Positions 7,005-15,345 of a stretch of 64,000 bases of DNA are shown here, in pieces. Below the pieces are notes generated by a model that worked only from the letters and a program-made list of their open reading frames with translations, searched no databases and was not told the DNA's origin. Made by a program: the position numbers and the translations under genes. Source of the stretch: Methylobacterium hispanicum (GTDB taxonomy: Bacteria > Pseudomonadota > Alphaproteobacteria > Rhizobiales > Beijerinckiaceae); assembly GCF_022179285.1 (NCBI RefSeq), contig NZ_BPQO01000001.1:372001-436000 (forward strand). Reading direction: 5' to 3'. The number at the start of each line of letters is the position of its first letter. Positions within the stretch are counted from its first letter, which is position 1.

Positions 7005-8372
7005 TCAGAAGATGCAGGCCTCGAAGGCCGGCTCCACCGAGCGCTGCCACGCGCCCTCGTAGGCGGCGAGCCGGTCCTCCGCGCGCGAGCGCCCGGCCGC
7101 CACGATGGCCTCCAGCGGCTGCAGGTAGATCGTCTCGTCCCGGCCCGACGCGTCCCGGCGGGCGCGGGCCTGCAGGCCGGCGCGCGCGATGGCCAGGGCC
7201 TCCGCCGCGACCGCCCCGAGGCTGCGCCCACAGATCGGCGTGGCGAGGCCCAGCCGCGGCACGGTGGCGCGCATGGCCTCGCGCCCCTGCGCGCTCCAGC
7301 CCTTGGTGAGGTCGAGGCCCGCGTCGAGGGCGGCCTCGTCGTAGAGCAGGCCGGTCCAGAAGGCGGCCTGCGCGGCGATCATGTCCGGGCCGCCGACATC
7401 CGCGCCGCGCATCTCGAGGAAGCGCTTCAGGCGCACCTCCGGGAAGGCGGTCGAGGCGTGGTTGGCCCAGTCCGAGACGGTGGCGTACTCGCCGGGCAGC
7501 TGCGCGAGCTTGCCCGCCATCAGGTCGCGAAAGGAGGCGCCCGAGACGTCATGGTAGGTGTCGCCCCGCTTGACGAAGTACATCGGCATGTCGAGCAGCC
7601 AGTCGACGTAGCCCTCGTAGCCGAAGCCCGGTTCGAAGGCGAAGCCCAGCATGCCGGTGCGGTCGGCGTCGGTGTCGCGCCAGATCTCGGAGCGGCGGGA
7701 GAGGAAGCCGTTCGGGCGCCCGTCGGTGAAGGGCGAGTTGGCGAAGAGCGCGGTCGCCACGGGCTGCAGGGCGAGCGAGGCGCGCAGCTTCCTGACCATG
7801 TCGGCTTCGGAGGCGAAATCGACGTTCACCTGCACGGTGGCGGTCCGCAGCATCATGTCGAGGCCGAGGCTGCCGACCTTGGGCATGTAGCCCGCCATGA
7901 TCCGGTAGCGGCTCTTCGGCATGACGGGCGTCTCCTCGCGCCGCCATTTCGGGCTCATGCCGAGATCGAGGAAGCCGATGCCGAGCGGGTCGGCCGCCCG
8001 CTTCGTGGCGGCGAGGTGCTCGTCGAGCTCCCGCACGGTGGCGTGCACGTCGGGCAGCGCCGCGCCGGAGAGTTCGAACTGCCCGCCGGGCTCGATCGAG
8101 ATCGCCCCGCCCGCCTCCGCGTGCAGGCCGATGATGTTGCCGAGATCGAGGATCGGCTCCCAGCCGGTCTCGCGGCGCAGGCCTTCGAGCAGCGCCCGGA
8201 TGCCGTGCTCGCCCCCGTAGGGCACGGGCGTGTTGTCCGCCCGGTAGAACGGGATCTTCTCGTGCTCGGTGCCGATGCGGAACTGCTCGCGCGGCTTCTC
8301 GCCTTCCGCGAACCAAGCGATCAGCTCGGCGCGCGTGGTGAGCGGGGTGGTGTCGGAGATGTCGCGCGCCAT
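7005..8372 (-). CDS. gshA: Glutamate-cysteine ligase GshA (plant/alphaproteobacterial type)
   Basis: 455 residues. The sequence has the GCS2-like arrangement of plant and alphaproteobacterial enzymes: FRIGTEHEKIPF (the metal/substrate-binding Glu residues), GGAISIEPGGQFELSGA, PKSRYRIMAGYMPKVGS, TATVQVNVDF and MYFVKRGDTY. The enzyme joins glutamate and cysteine with ATP, the committed step of glutathione synthesis in the cytosol. A purine-rich ribosome-binding site (GAAGAAGG) precedes the ATG. gshB is not nearby. The zeta GST at the left end would use its product, but the two are not linked in an operon. Confidence 0.95.
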   Translation of the reverse strand: MARDISDTTPLTTRAELIAWFAEGEKPREQFRIGTEHEKIPFYRADNTPVPYGGEHGIRALLEGLRRETGWEPILDLGNIIGLHAEAGGAISIEPGGQFELSGAALPDVHATVRELDEHLAATKRAADPLGIGFLDLGMSPKWRREETPVMPKSRYRIMAGYMPKVGSLGLDMMLRTATVQVNVDFASEADMVRKLRASLALQPVATALFANSPFTDGRPNGFLSRRSEIWRDTDADRTGMLGFAFEPGFGYEGYVDWLLDMPMYFVKRGDTYHDVSGASFRDLMAGKLAQLPGEYATVSDWANHASTAFPEVRLKRFLEMRGADVGGPDMIAAQAAFWTGLLYDEAALDAGLDLTKGWSAQGREAMRATVPRLGLATPICGRSLGAVAAEALAIARAGLQARARRDASGRDETIYLQPLEAIVAAGRSRAEDRLAAYEGAWQRSVEPAFEACIF

Positions 8373-8619
8373 GCGCCTTCTTCCCGTGCGTCGTCGTCTG
8401 CGATGGGTTGAAGCGCGCCGGGCGTGCCGGCGAGTCCAAGGTCCCGACCCGTTGAACGGGATGTCGTGCGCTTAATCCAGCCGGCAAGGCGCGACAACGC
8501 GCTCGCGTGCGGCCCCGCCGCGCCGTTTCCGCCCATCCGGGCGGCCCGAGCCCCTCCATGTGCGTCCGCGCACACGGCCAAGCCTGGGATCACCGTGGTC
8601 CTCGGGTCCTTCGGTCCAG

Positions 8620-8634
8620 GGGGGCGAAGCCCCC
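8620..8634. repeat. G-C hairpin in the gshA-rsmE gap
   Basis: GGGGGC-GAA-GCCCCC forms a compact 6-bp stem with a stable GNA-type loop, 16 bases from the rsmE stop and about 240 bases upstream of gshA. The remaining gap (8373-8649) has no ORF with coding character. The hairpin lacks a U-tract. Confidence 0.4.
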
Positions 8635-8649
8635 GGTTTGGGATCGGCC

Positions 8650-9429
8650 TCAGGGATCCGAGACTTGTCCGCTTCCCTGCCGGGCGTCGCCGAGCACGGC
8701 CTGGACCAGGGCGAGCACCGCGACCGCGGCGGTGTCGGCCCGCAGAATGCGTGGCCCCAGCGAGAGCGCGACGGTGTTCGGGCGGGCGGCGATCAGGTCT
8801 CGCTCCTCGGGCGCGAACCCGCCCTCCGGCCCGACCAGCACGGCGAGCGGGGGCGGTGCGGCCGGGTCGCCCGCGCCGCGCAGCGCCGCGACCGGGTCGG
8901 CGACGGGCGCGTCCTCGTCGCAGAAGACCAGCAGGCGCTCCGGCGCGAGCGCGGCCAGGGCTTCGGGCAGGCGCGCGGGCTCGGCGACCGCCGGGATCGC
9001 CAGGATGCCGCACTGCTCGGCGGCCTCCACCACGTTCGCCCCGAGACGTTCCAGGTTGATCCGCTCCCCTTGCGTGTAGCGGGTGAAGACCGGCCGGATC
9101 GTGCCCGCGCCCATCTCGACCGCCTTCTGGGCGAGGTAGTCGAGGCGCGCGCTCTTCAGGGGTGCGAAGAGGTAGTGCAGGTCCGGGGCCGCATTCTGGG
9201 GACGGGTCCGCTCGACCACCATCAGGTCGGCGCTCTTGCGGCCCGAGGGGACGAGGCTCGCCCGCCACTCGCCGTCGCGCCCGTTGAAGAGCAGGACCGG
9301 ATCCTCGGGCTTCCGGCGCAGGACGTTGAGCAGGTAGTTCGCCTGCGCCCGGTCGAGCGGCAGGCTGGCGCCCGCGTGGAGATCCGCCGCGACATGGAGC
9401 CGGGGCGCGGTGAAGTCGTAGGCTGCCAT
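8650..9429 (-). CDS. rsmE: 16S rRNA (uracil-1498-N3)-methyltransferase RsmE
   Basis: 259 residues from the ATG before AAYDFTAPRLHV. The N-terminal PUA-like domain covers about 1-75; the C-terminal SPOUT trefoil knot has LVGPEGGFAPEE and SLGPRILRADTA, the two SAM-binding loops diagnostic of RsmE. The KSARLDYLAQKAVEMGAGTI segment is also family-typical. It methylates U1498 of 16S rRNA in the assembled 30S subunit. In many alphaproteobacteria rsmE, ubiA and gshA lie close together, as here (rsmE and gshA in tandem on the minus strand, ubiA nearby on plus). Confidence 0.95.
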   Translation of the reverse strand: MAAYDFTAPRLHVAADLHAGASLPLDRAQANYLLNVLRRKPEDPVLLFNGRDGEWRASLVPSGRKSADLMVVERTRPQNAAPDLHYLFAPLKSARLDYLAQKAVEMGAGTIRPVFTRYTQGERINLERLGANVVEAAEQCGILAIPAVAEPARLPEALAALAPERLLVFCDEDAPVADPVAALRGAGDPAAPPPLAVLVGPEGGFAPEERDLIAARPNTVALSLGPRILRADTAAVAVLALVQAVLGDARQGSGQVSDP

Positions 9430-9593
9430 GCCGGTCTGGTCGCGCGGGGCGCGGCCCCTGTCAACGCATCGCGCCCGGGAGCACCGAAACGTTGCCGAAA
9501 GGTTACAGCGGGGCTTTTTCAGCCCGAACCGCCCCTCCCGCGGCAACCCTTCGCGCCTTCGCGGTTGGCAGCGGCGGCCCGCGTCTTGATTGA

Positions 9594-9611
9594 CGCCACA
9601 TTCCTGTGGCG
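9594..9611. promoter_or_regulatory. Short palindrome upstream of the exported-protein gene
   Basis: CGCCACA-TTCC-TGTGGCG is a perfect 7-bp inverted repeat located about 110 bases before the ATG at 9721 and in the divergent gap with rsmE (291 bp). It could be an operator or a transcript hairpin; no matching regulator was identified. Confidence 0.35.
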
Positions 9612-9720
9612 AACCGGACACCAAGAACACAGCCGCCGTTCCGGCCGGGCTCCGGCGCCCGGCGCAGCCCAGAATGGCGGCCCCAGGGATACGGCCCAAA
9701 GGACCCCAGGAGTCTAGGCG

Positions 9721-10188
9721 ATGGCATTCAGGACCTGCGTACTGGCCGCGGCGGCGCTCGCCGGCAGCACCCTCTGGGGCGCCGCCGCCCTGGCCCAGTC
9801 GTCGAGCGATTGCGGCGCGATCCAGAAGACCCTGGAGGAGCGCAAGGCCCTGGTCGCGAAGGCGAACGCCGCCTCGACCTCGAAGAAGAAGATGACCCCG
9901 CAGGAAGCCTGCGCCCTGTTCGGCAAGCTGCAGCAGAACGGCGCCTCCGGCATCAAGTGGATCGAGGCCAACAAGGAGTGGTGCTCGATCCCCGATTCGT
10001 TCGCGCAAGGGTTCAAGGCCGACAACCAGAAGGTCGGCGAGGTCCGCACCAAGGTCTGCGGCATGGCGGCCCAGGCCGCCAAGATGGAGGCGCAGGCCCG
10101 CGCCCAGGCGGCGAACGGCGGCGGCGGCGGCCTGCTCGGCGGGCCCGGCCTGACCGGCTCGTTCAAGCTGCCCCAGGGCGCGCTCTGA
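9721..10188 (+). CDS. Exported protein of unknown function with conserved cysteines
   Basis: 155 residues. The first 26 form a signal peptide (VLAAAALAGSTLWGAAALAQ). The mature part is helical with four cysteines (SSDCGAIQ, EACALFGKL, KEWCSIPDS, TKVCGMAAQ), which could form two disulfides, and a Gly-rich C-terminus (NGGGGGLLGGPG). Proteins of this size and Cys pattern are common as unnamed periplasmic proteins in Methylobacterium. ubiA starts 8 bp after the stop, suggesting shared transcription but not necessarily shared function. Confidence 0.8.
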   Translation: MAFRTCVLAAAALAGSTLWGAAALAQSSSDCGAIQKTLEERKALVAKANAASTSKKKMTPQEACALFGKLQQNGASGIKWIEANKEWCSIPDSFAQGFKADNQKVGEVRTKVCGMAAQAAKMEAQARAQAANGGGGGLLGGPGLTGSFKLPQGAL

Positions 10189-10195
10189 TCCTCCG

Positions 10196-11179
10196 GTGCG
10201 CGCGGCGCACGGGGTGAGCGGCCCCGCGGACGGGCGCGAAGCGGCCGCGGACGGACGCGTCGCGGACGCGGTCGCGGGACACTGGGTCGACCGGCTCGCG
10301 CCGCGGGCTGCCCGGCCCTATCTGCGGCTCGCCCGCATCGACCGGCCCATCGGCTGGTGGCTGCTGCTCCTGCCCTGCTGGTGGTCCGCCGCGCTCGCCG
10401 CGACCCGGGCCGACCATCCCTGGCCCGATCCCTGGCACCTCGCGCTGTTCCTCGTCGGCGCCGTGGCCATGCGCGGGGCCGGCTCGACCTACAACGACAT
10501 CGCCGACCGCGACCTCGACGCCCAGGTGGAGCGCACGCGCTCGCGCCCCCTCCCCTCCGGGCAGGTCCGCCCCCGGGCGGCGGCCCTGTTCCTGATCGCG
10601 CAGGCGCTGGTCGGCCTCGCGGTGCTGCTGCAGTTCAACGGCACGGCGATCCTCGTCGGCCTGTGCTCGCTGGTGCCGGTGGCGATCTACCCGTTCATGA
10701 AGCGGGTGATGCCGATGCCGCAGGCCGTGCTCGGGCTGGCCTTCGCCTGGGGCGCGCTGATGGGCTGGGTCGCGGTGTTCGGCACGCTCGGCGCGCCGGC
10801 GCTCGCGCTCTACGCGGGCTCGGTCGCCTGGGTCGTCGGCTACGACACGATCTACGCCGTGCAGGACATCGAGGACGACGAGATCGCCGGGATCCGCTCC
10901 TCGGCCCGCCTGTTCGGCGACCGGCTGAGGTTGGCCGTGGGCCTCTGCTACGGGATCTCCGCGCTGTGCATCGCGCTCGCCGTGCGGGGCGCAGGGTGCG
11001 GGCCCCTGGCCTATCTGGGCGTCGCGGCCTTCGCGAGCCATCTCGCTTGGCAGGTCTGGTCCCTGCGGGAGCGGGACGGGCGCGGGGCACTGACCCTGTT
11101 CCGGGCCAACCGCGGGGCGGGTCTCATCCTGTTCGCGGGGCTGGCCGCCGATACGGTGGCGCTCGGCTGGCTGTACTGA
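10196..11179 (+). CDS. ubiA: 4-hydroxybenzoate polyprenyltransferase UbiA
   Basis: 327 residues from a GTG start. It is a multi-spanning membrane protein with the two Asp-rich motifs of the UbiA superfamily: NDIADRDLD and DTIYAVQDIEDDE. LARIDRPIGWWLLLLPCWW is the typical start of ubiquinone-pathway members. It attaches the polyprenyl tail to 4-hydroxybenzoate in the inner membrane during ubiquinone synthesis. The upstream 40 residues before LAPRAARPY are polar, so a later start is possible. No other ubi gene adjoins. Confidence 0.95.
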   Translation: MRAAHGVSGPADGREAAADGRVADAVAGHWVDRLAPRAARPYLRLARIDRPIGWWLLLLPCWWSAALAATRADHPWPDPWHLALFLVGAVAMRGAGSTYNDIADRDLDAQVERTRSRPLPSGQVRPRAAALFLIAQALVGLAVLLQFNGTAILVGLCSLVPVAIYPFMKRVMPMPQAVLGLAFAWGALMGWVAVFGTLGAPALALYAGSVAWVVGYDTIYAVQDIEDDEIAGIRSSARLFGDRLRLAVGLCYGISALCIALAVRGAGCGPLAYLGVAAFASHLAWQVWSLRERDGRGALTLFRANRGAGLILFAGLAADTVALGWLY

Positions 11180-11186
11180 AGCGCTC

Positions 11187-11711
11187 TCAGGTCCGGGCGA
11201 TGATCTCGTTCTCGCCCCGGTGGATCAGCGGGCGGGCCGGCAGGCGGCCGGTCTTGCGGCGGACGAGGAAGCGCGGGCGCCGGTCGCAGAGCGAGCCGTG
11301 GCGGCGGCGCATCCGGGTCTTGCCGAGCGCGAGGCGGCCGAGCTGCTGCGAGACCGGGCAGAGCACGCCGTCCTCGCGCACGATCATCCGGGCAAGGCCC
11401 GCCCGCTGGGCGATGTCGCGCCACACGGCGACGACCTCCTCCTCGCAGAACGGCCCGAGCTGGTCGAACACCCGGCCCTCGGCGTCGACGAGCGCCAGCT
11501 TGAAGCGATCCTCACCGCTCATCTCGCTCTCGTCGCCCGCGAAGGCGAGGGCGACGCCGGCGGGCTTCGCGCCCTGCTGGCCGGCGCCGAACACCGGGAG
11601 CGCCGGGAAGGCGGCGGGCCAGACCGGGGCGGAGGCGCCGTCCTGGCAGTGGATCTCGTGCGGGCTCGCCATGGTTTCGAAGGTGTTCATCGGTTCGATG
11701 CCCTGTTGCAA
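11187..11711 (-). CDS. Conserved alphaproteobacterial protein of unknown function (DUF6101-like)
   Basis: 174 residues, convergent with ubiA (7-bp gap). No signal peptide or membrane segment. The middle part (ALAFAGDESEMSGEDRFKLALVDAEGRVFDQL) looks like a compact beta-rich domain; the C-terminal quarter is strongly basic (RMRRRHGSLCDRRPRFLVRRKTGRL, split by a Cys). The basic RPRFLVRRKTG end is characteristic of a small family in Hyphomicrobiales recalled as DUF6101; the number is from memory. Nucleic-acid binding would fit the charge but is not shown. The true start may be the second methionine (MNTFETM). Confidence 0.65.
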   Translation of the reverse strand: MQQGIEPMNTFETMASPHEIHCQDGASAPVWPAAFPALPVFGAGQQGAKPAGVALAFAGDESEMSGEDRFKLALVDAEGRVFDQLGPFCEEEVVAVWRDIAQRAGLARMIVREDGVLCPVSQQLGRLALGKTRMRRRHGSLCDRRPRFLVRRKTGRLPARPLIHRGENEIIART

Positions 11712-12026
11712 GTGGCGATCTCTGTCGGACCGTCCGTTATGCAGAGCAGATTGGGCCCCGACCTCCCTCGATGACCTTAAGAGCCAGCGTTAAGCGAATC
11801 TGGACCCGGGGGTTGCTGGCGGAATGCTCAACGCTTCCTTGCCCCGATGCGACGGATGCGACCGATCCGACCGGCGGTGCCACGCTGCTTGTGGCCCCCA
11901 GCACCGCACCTTAGAACAGGTGGCACCGCCGGCCTCGCCGGCCCGACCCTCTCTCGTCCCCGTGTCGCCCGGTCCGCAAGCAGGGATCGCCGCGCCGCTT
12001 TGGGGCCGACCCGAACCGGATCACGG
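11712..12026. other. Intergenic gap with a 13-bp inverted repeat
   Basis: The divergent gap between the DUF6101-like gene and cysQ has no convincing ORF. It contains a perfect 13-bp inverted repeat, CCGGCGGTGCCAC (11871-11883) and GTGGCACCGCCGG (11920-11932), separated by 36 bases. The second arm lies about 95 bases before the cysQ start, so it would be in the cysQ leader if transcription begins upstream. Confidence 0.5.
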
Positions 12027-12857
12027 ATGCCCGACCCGATCTCCGCCGATGCCGTGTCCGCGCTGATGCCGGCCCTGCGCGGCGCGCTCCGCGAGGCGGC
12101 GGACCTCGCCCTGCCCTTCTTCCGCCGGGGCGACCAGACCTCGGCGCGGGTCTGGTCGAAGGCCGGCGGCTCGCCCGTGACGGAGGCCGACGTCGCCGTC
12201 GACACCTTCCTGAAGATCCGCCTGAGCGAGCTGGTGCCGCAGGCCGCGTGGCTGTCGGAGGAGACGGCGGACGACCACGCCCGGATCGGGCGCGACCTCG
12301 TCTGGATCGTCGATCCGATCGACGGCACGCGCGCCTTCCTGTCGGGCCATCCGGACTGGTCGATCGCGGTGGCGCTGCTGTCGGCGGGCGAGCCGCTCGT
12401 CGGCTTCGTGCACGCCCCCGTCTGCGGCAAGGCCTACGAGGCCGTGCGCGGGCAGGGCGCCACCTGCAACGGGGAGCCGATCCGGGTCTCGGAGCGCGCG
12501 GACCTGCCCGGCGCGCGCGTCACCGGCCCCAAGCCGATGTTCGACCGGCTCGAGCGCGGCGTGGCGCGCGGGGGGGCGAGCGCGGATTTCACGACGGTCG
12601 AGCGCATTCCCTCGCTCGCCCTGCGGCTGGCGCGGGTGGCCGAGGGCGCGATCGATCTCGGCCTGATCACCGCGAATGCCCGAGACTGGGATCTGGCGGG
12701 TGCGGATCTCGTCCTGCGCGAGGCCGGCGGCAGCGTGCGCGATCGCGGGGGCCGGATGCCGGCCTACAACCGGCCCGAACCCGTGCACGGCGAACTCGTC
12801 GCGGTCACGGACGGCTTGCGCGATCAGGCGCTGTCGGCCTGGCAGATGGGTGGGTAG
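12027..12857 (+). CDS. cysQ: 3'(2'),5'-bisphosphate nucleotidase CysQ
   Basis: 276 residues, FIG-superfamily phosphatase. Metal-site motifs: Glu79 region LSEETADD, WIVDPIDGT at 93-101 with Asp96 and Asp99, and ANARDWDLAGADL near the C-terminus. SPVTEADVAVD and FLSGHPDWSIAVAL fit the CysQ branch rather than inositol monophosphatase. It hydrolyses 3'-phosphoadenosine 5'-phosphate, relieving inhibition of sulfate assimilation. No cys genes are adjacent. The ATG at 12027 gives the normal family length; the upstream 60 in-frame codons are shadow sequence. Confidence 0.9.
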   Translation: MPDPISADAVSALMPALRGALREAADLALPFFRRGDQTSARVWSKAGGSPVTEADVAVDTFLKIRLSELVPQAAWLSEETADDHARIGRDLVWIVDPIDGTRAFLSGHPDWSIAVALLSAGEPLVGFVHAPVCGKAYEAVRGQGATCNGEPIRVSERADLPGARVTGPKPMFDRLERGVARGGASADFTTVERIPSLALRLARVAEGAIDLGLITANARDWDLAGADLVLREAGGSVRDRGGRMPAYNRPEPVHGELVAVTDGLRDQALSAWQMGG

Positions 12858-12914
12858 GGGACGGCCGGAGGGCAGCTTGCCGAACGGGCCGCCCCGAGGA
12901 GGCCCCGAGGAGGC

Positions 12915-13145
12915 TCAGATCGCGGCTTCCCGCAGCCGCACGGTGTCGGGCGCGAGGCCGAGGCGCTCGGCGAGATGCCAGCGCAGTTCGCGCGGCGAGT
13001 GGTAGCCGTAGCTGCGGTCGATCAGATGGGAAAGGTCGGCCCTGCGCCCGGCGCGGGAGGCTTCGTTGAGGGTCCTGACCCGAAAGGTCGGCGCGTCGGT
13101 GACGGGCGACCGGGCGCTCTTGAGGCGCGTGTACTCGAACTGCAT
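12915..13145 (-). CDS. Small protein of unknown function
   Basis: 76 residues from the ATG before QFEYTRLKSARS (an alternative in-frame ATG lies 21 bases upstream at 13166). The purine-rich GAACAAGAAAAGAC precedes the chosen start. The sequence is charged and helical, with DLSHLIDRSYGYHSPRELRW in the middle; no membrane segment or known motif. It is convergent with cysQ (57 bp between stops). Codon use is normal for the window, but support is limited to an open frame and a plausible start. Confidence 0.5.
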   Translation of the reverse strand: MQFEYTRLKSARSPVTDAPTFRVRTLNEASRAGRRADLSHLIDRSYGYHSPRELRWHLAERLGLAPDTVRLREAAI

Positions 13146-13344
13146 GTCTTTTCTTGTTCTGTCCAATGTCGGCGCAGGTGATGCCCGGTCCGTCCGGCCC
13201 CTGCGACTCCGTTTCTTCGTGTGCTTTCGACCGTCCGGCGCGACCGGTCCCGCGGATGAGCGCGGGACGGCAGCGTCGGAGGGCTTCGGCCGGGTTCCGG
13301 CCGCGTGGAGCGGGCTCCGGTTGCGAGAGCCGCGGGAGGGTGCG

Positions 13345-13554
13345 TCAGGCCGCCTGGAGGTTGCCCGCGGCTTCCTTGCCGCTGCGCTTGTCGGCCACGA
13401 TCTCGTAGGAGAGCTTCTGGCCCTCGACGAGGTTACGCAGCCCAGCGCGCTCCACGGCGGAGATGTGGACGAACACGTCCTTGCCGCCGTCGTCGGGCTG
13501 GATGAAGCCGTAGCCCTTGGTCTCGTTGAACCACTTCACGGTGCCGGTATTCAC
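13345..13554 (-). CDS. cspA: Cold-shock protein, CspA family
   Basis: 69 residues from a GTG start (GTG AAT ACC GGC). RNP-1 ([10 protein letters not shown]) and RNP-2 ([10 protein letters not shown]) motifs of the OB-fold cold-shock domain are intact; [16 protein letters not shown] is canonical. It binds single-stranded RNA/DNA and melts mRNA structure. An AGG-containing site lies 8-9 bases upstream. The roughly 250 bases between this start and the divergent gene at 13859 would hold a long leader, a feature of cold-regulated csp genes; an overlapping 91-codon frame in that leader has no coding character. Confidence 0.95.
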   Translation of the reverse strand: MNTGTVKWFNETKGYGFIQPDDGGKDVFVHISAVERAGLRNLVEGQKLSYEIVADKRSGKEAAGNLQAA

Positions 13555-13858
13555 GTATAGTACCTCGTATCGTCCATAAGAAGACGACGATCCGTACGCC
13601 CGAGGACGCAGATCGCTTCGTCTTCGAAAGTCTTGCAGAGCAGGCAGGGCGCGAGACGCTGAACCTTGAAAAGCGTCGGTCTCGATCGGTGGCCCTCCAC
13701 GGACATATCTAGTGGGTCCTTGCGGCCGCAACAAGGCGAGGCCGCCATCCAATTTCCCTCCGGGCCCCGCGGCCTTCTCGCCGGAGGAGCCGCACGGCCC
13801 TGTGAATCCGGGCCGGCGCGGTGCATATATGGTACGCGTTCAGGCAGTTAGGCGATCC

Positions 13859-14248
13859 ATGGCAGGCATCTCGGTTTCGTTGGAAGGAGCCAACATTCAG
13901 CTCTCCTTCCAGAAGGACGATCAGGCGACGGCCGTGGTGATGGATGCGCGCGCCGCCCGCGCCCTGGTGCGGGCCGTCGGCCAGCTGCTCACCGCGATCG
14001 ACGACTCGGAGGAGCCCGAACTGCCGGAGGATCTGAGCGACGAGGAGGTCGCGATGCTCGACGTCACCTCCTCGGCGATCGAGGTCGGGACCGACGAGCA
14101 GGGGCAGGCCGTGGTCGCGCTGCAGGCGGGCGCCCTGCCGCCCTTCCAGCTTCGACTGACCGACGAGGAGGCCCGCCACGTCGCGACGAGCCTCGCCGAG
14201 ATCCTGAACGCGCCGCGCGACGTGCGGGCCTCGCACGGCGGCCACTGA
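13859..14248 (+). CDS. Conserved protein of unknown function, acidic
   Basis: 129 residues (139 if the in-frame ATG at 13829 is used). The protein starts AGISVSLEGANIQLSFQKDD, suggesting a beta-hairpin, then helices rich in Ala/Glu, and LRLTDEEARHVATSLAEIL at the end. No signal peptide, membrane segment or known motif. It is divergent from cspA, sharing the 304-bp gap with it. An AGGCG site 6 bases upstream supports the 13859 start. Confidence 0.7.
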   Translation: MAGISVSLEGANIQLSFQKDDQATAVVMDARAARALVRAVGQLLTAIDDSEEPELPEDLSDEEVAMLDVTSSAIEVGTDEQGQAVVALQAGALPPFQLRLTDEEARHVATSLAEILNAPRDVRASHGGH

Positions 14249-14266
14249 GGCCTCCGGCCGGGAGGC

Positions 14267-14287
14267 TCCTCCCCCGCGGGGGGAGGA
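14267..14287. terminator. Hairpin between convergent small genes
   Basis: TCCTCCCC and GGGGAGGA form an 8-bp stem around a short GC loop, between the stop at 14248 and the minus-strand stop at 14300. No U-tract. Its sequence resembles half of the dispersed GGGAGAGG palindromes seen elsewhere in the window. Confidence 0.4.
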
Positions 14288-14299
14288 AGACGGCGCCCG

Positions 14300-14506
14300 C
14301 TACATCCGCACGCCCGGATCGGTCGGGCTGCCGGGAAAGACGTCGGGCTCGGAGCCTGGGCCGCCCGGCTCGCCGATGCCGGGATCGTTCACCGGGTAGG
14401 GCGTGCGCGGGCCGGTGGGGCCGACATCCGGCAGATCGTCGGGCTGGGGCGGCGGCGGAAGGTCGCCGGGCGCGGGGTCGGGCGTCGGAAGGCCGGGATT
14501 GGCCAT
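14300..14506 (-). CDS. Small proline/aspartate-rich protein
   Basis: 68 residues, about a third proline, with many Asp and Gly (GLPTPDPAPGDLPPPPQPDD near the start). A good AGGAG site 9 bases before the ATG supports expression. There is no signal peptide and almost certainly no globular fold. Short Pro/Asp-rich proteins like this are frequent and unnamed in Methylobacterium genomes. Function unknown. Confidence 0.6.
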   Translation of the reverse strand: MANPGLPTPDPAPGDLPPPPQPDDLPDVGPTGPRTPYPVNDPGIGEPGGPGSEPDVFPGSPTDPGVRM

Positions 14507-14680
14507 GCGCGGATCTCCTGGTTGTCGGGCTGGCTGTCTGGGATGTGTGGGCTAACGGCCGCGCCGCCCGCCTGTTCCGGCCCGACGCCGACGCGGGCCC
14601 GCCCTGCCCTCACCGGGCGGAACGCCGCGACGCCGCTCCCGTTGCCAGTCCAGTCCAACGACGAAACGGGAGACGACGCC

Positions 14681-15259
14681 ATGCCCGACATCAAGCAGTC
14701 CAAGGTCCTGATCCTCGCCACCGACGGGTTCGAGGAGACCGAACTGACCGTGCCGCTGACCAAGCTGCGGGAAGCGGGCGCGACCGTGCACGTGGTCGCC
14801 CCGAAATCCCGCGAGGCGAAGGAATCGATCCGCGGCTGGGACAAGACCGATTGGGGCAAGAACGTCGCGGTCGATCACGATCTGGAGGCGATCGACGCCG
14901 CCGCCTACGACGCGCTCGTCCTGCCGGGCGGCCAGATCAACCCGGACAAGCTGCGCCTCGAGCCGAAGGCGCTGGAGGTGATCAAGGGCTTCCTCACCTC
15001 CGGCAAGGTGGTCGCCGCGATCTGCCACGCGCCCTGGCTGCTGATCGAGACCGGCGCCGTGAAGGGCCGCGACGTGACCTCGTTCAGCTCGATCAAGACC
15101 GACGTGATCAACGCGGGCGGGCGCTGGCACGACAAGGAGGTCGTGACCGACCAGGGCATCATCACCAGCCGCAATCCCGGCGACCTCGACGCCTTCGTGG
15201 CCAAGATCATCGAGGAGGTGCGCGAGGGCAAGCACGAGGCCCGTCAGCTCGCCGCCTGA
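14681..15259 (+). CDS. DJ-1/PfpI family protein (stress-type glutamine amidotransferase fold)
   Basis: 192 residues. ILATDGFEETEL near 11-22 supplies the conserved acidic residue, and AICHAPWLL carries the nucleophile Cys115 followed by His116, as in PfpI/YhbO/general stress protein 18. VLPGGQINPDKLR is also typical. Family members have been assigned peptidase, chaperone and deglycase activities; which applies here is not known. It is followed by a strong terminator and faces the L,D-transpeptidase gene convergently. Confidence 0.9.
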   Translation: MPDIKQSKVLILATDGFEETELTVPLTKLREAGATVHVVAPKSREAKESIRGWDKTDWGKNVAVDHDLEAIDAAAYDALVLPGGQINPDKLRLEPKALEVIKGFLTSGKVVAAICHAPWLLIETGAVKGRDVTSFSSIKTDVINAGGRWHDKEVVTDQGIITSRNPGDLDAFVAKIIEEVREGKHEARQLAA

Positions 15260-15286
15260 CCCGCCGCACCGGAGCTGAGAACGAGA

Positions 15287-15325
15287 GAGGCCCGCACGCC
15301 GTCGGCGTGCGGGCCTCTTGTCTTT
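15287..15325. terminator. Intrinsic terminator after the PfpI gene
   Basis: A perfect 14-bp stem GAGGCCCGCACGCC / GGCGTGCGGGCCTC with a 3-base loop GTC, followed by TTGTCTTT. It lies 28 bases after the plus-strand stop and 21 bases before the convergent ldt stop. Confidence 0.85.
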
Positions 15326-15345
15326 AGGCGCCGAGGGCCGAGGCC

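Noticed and set aside
13551..13826. A 91-codon frame overlapping the cspA leader
   Set aside because: No ribosome-binding site and no protein character; the region is better read as the long cspA leader and shared promoter.
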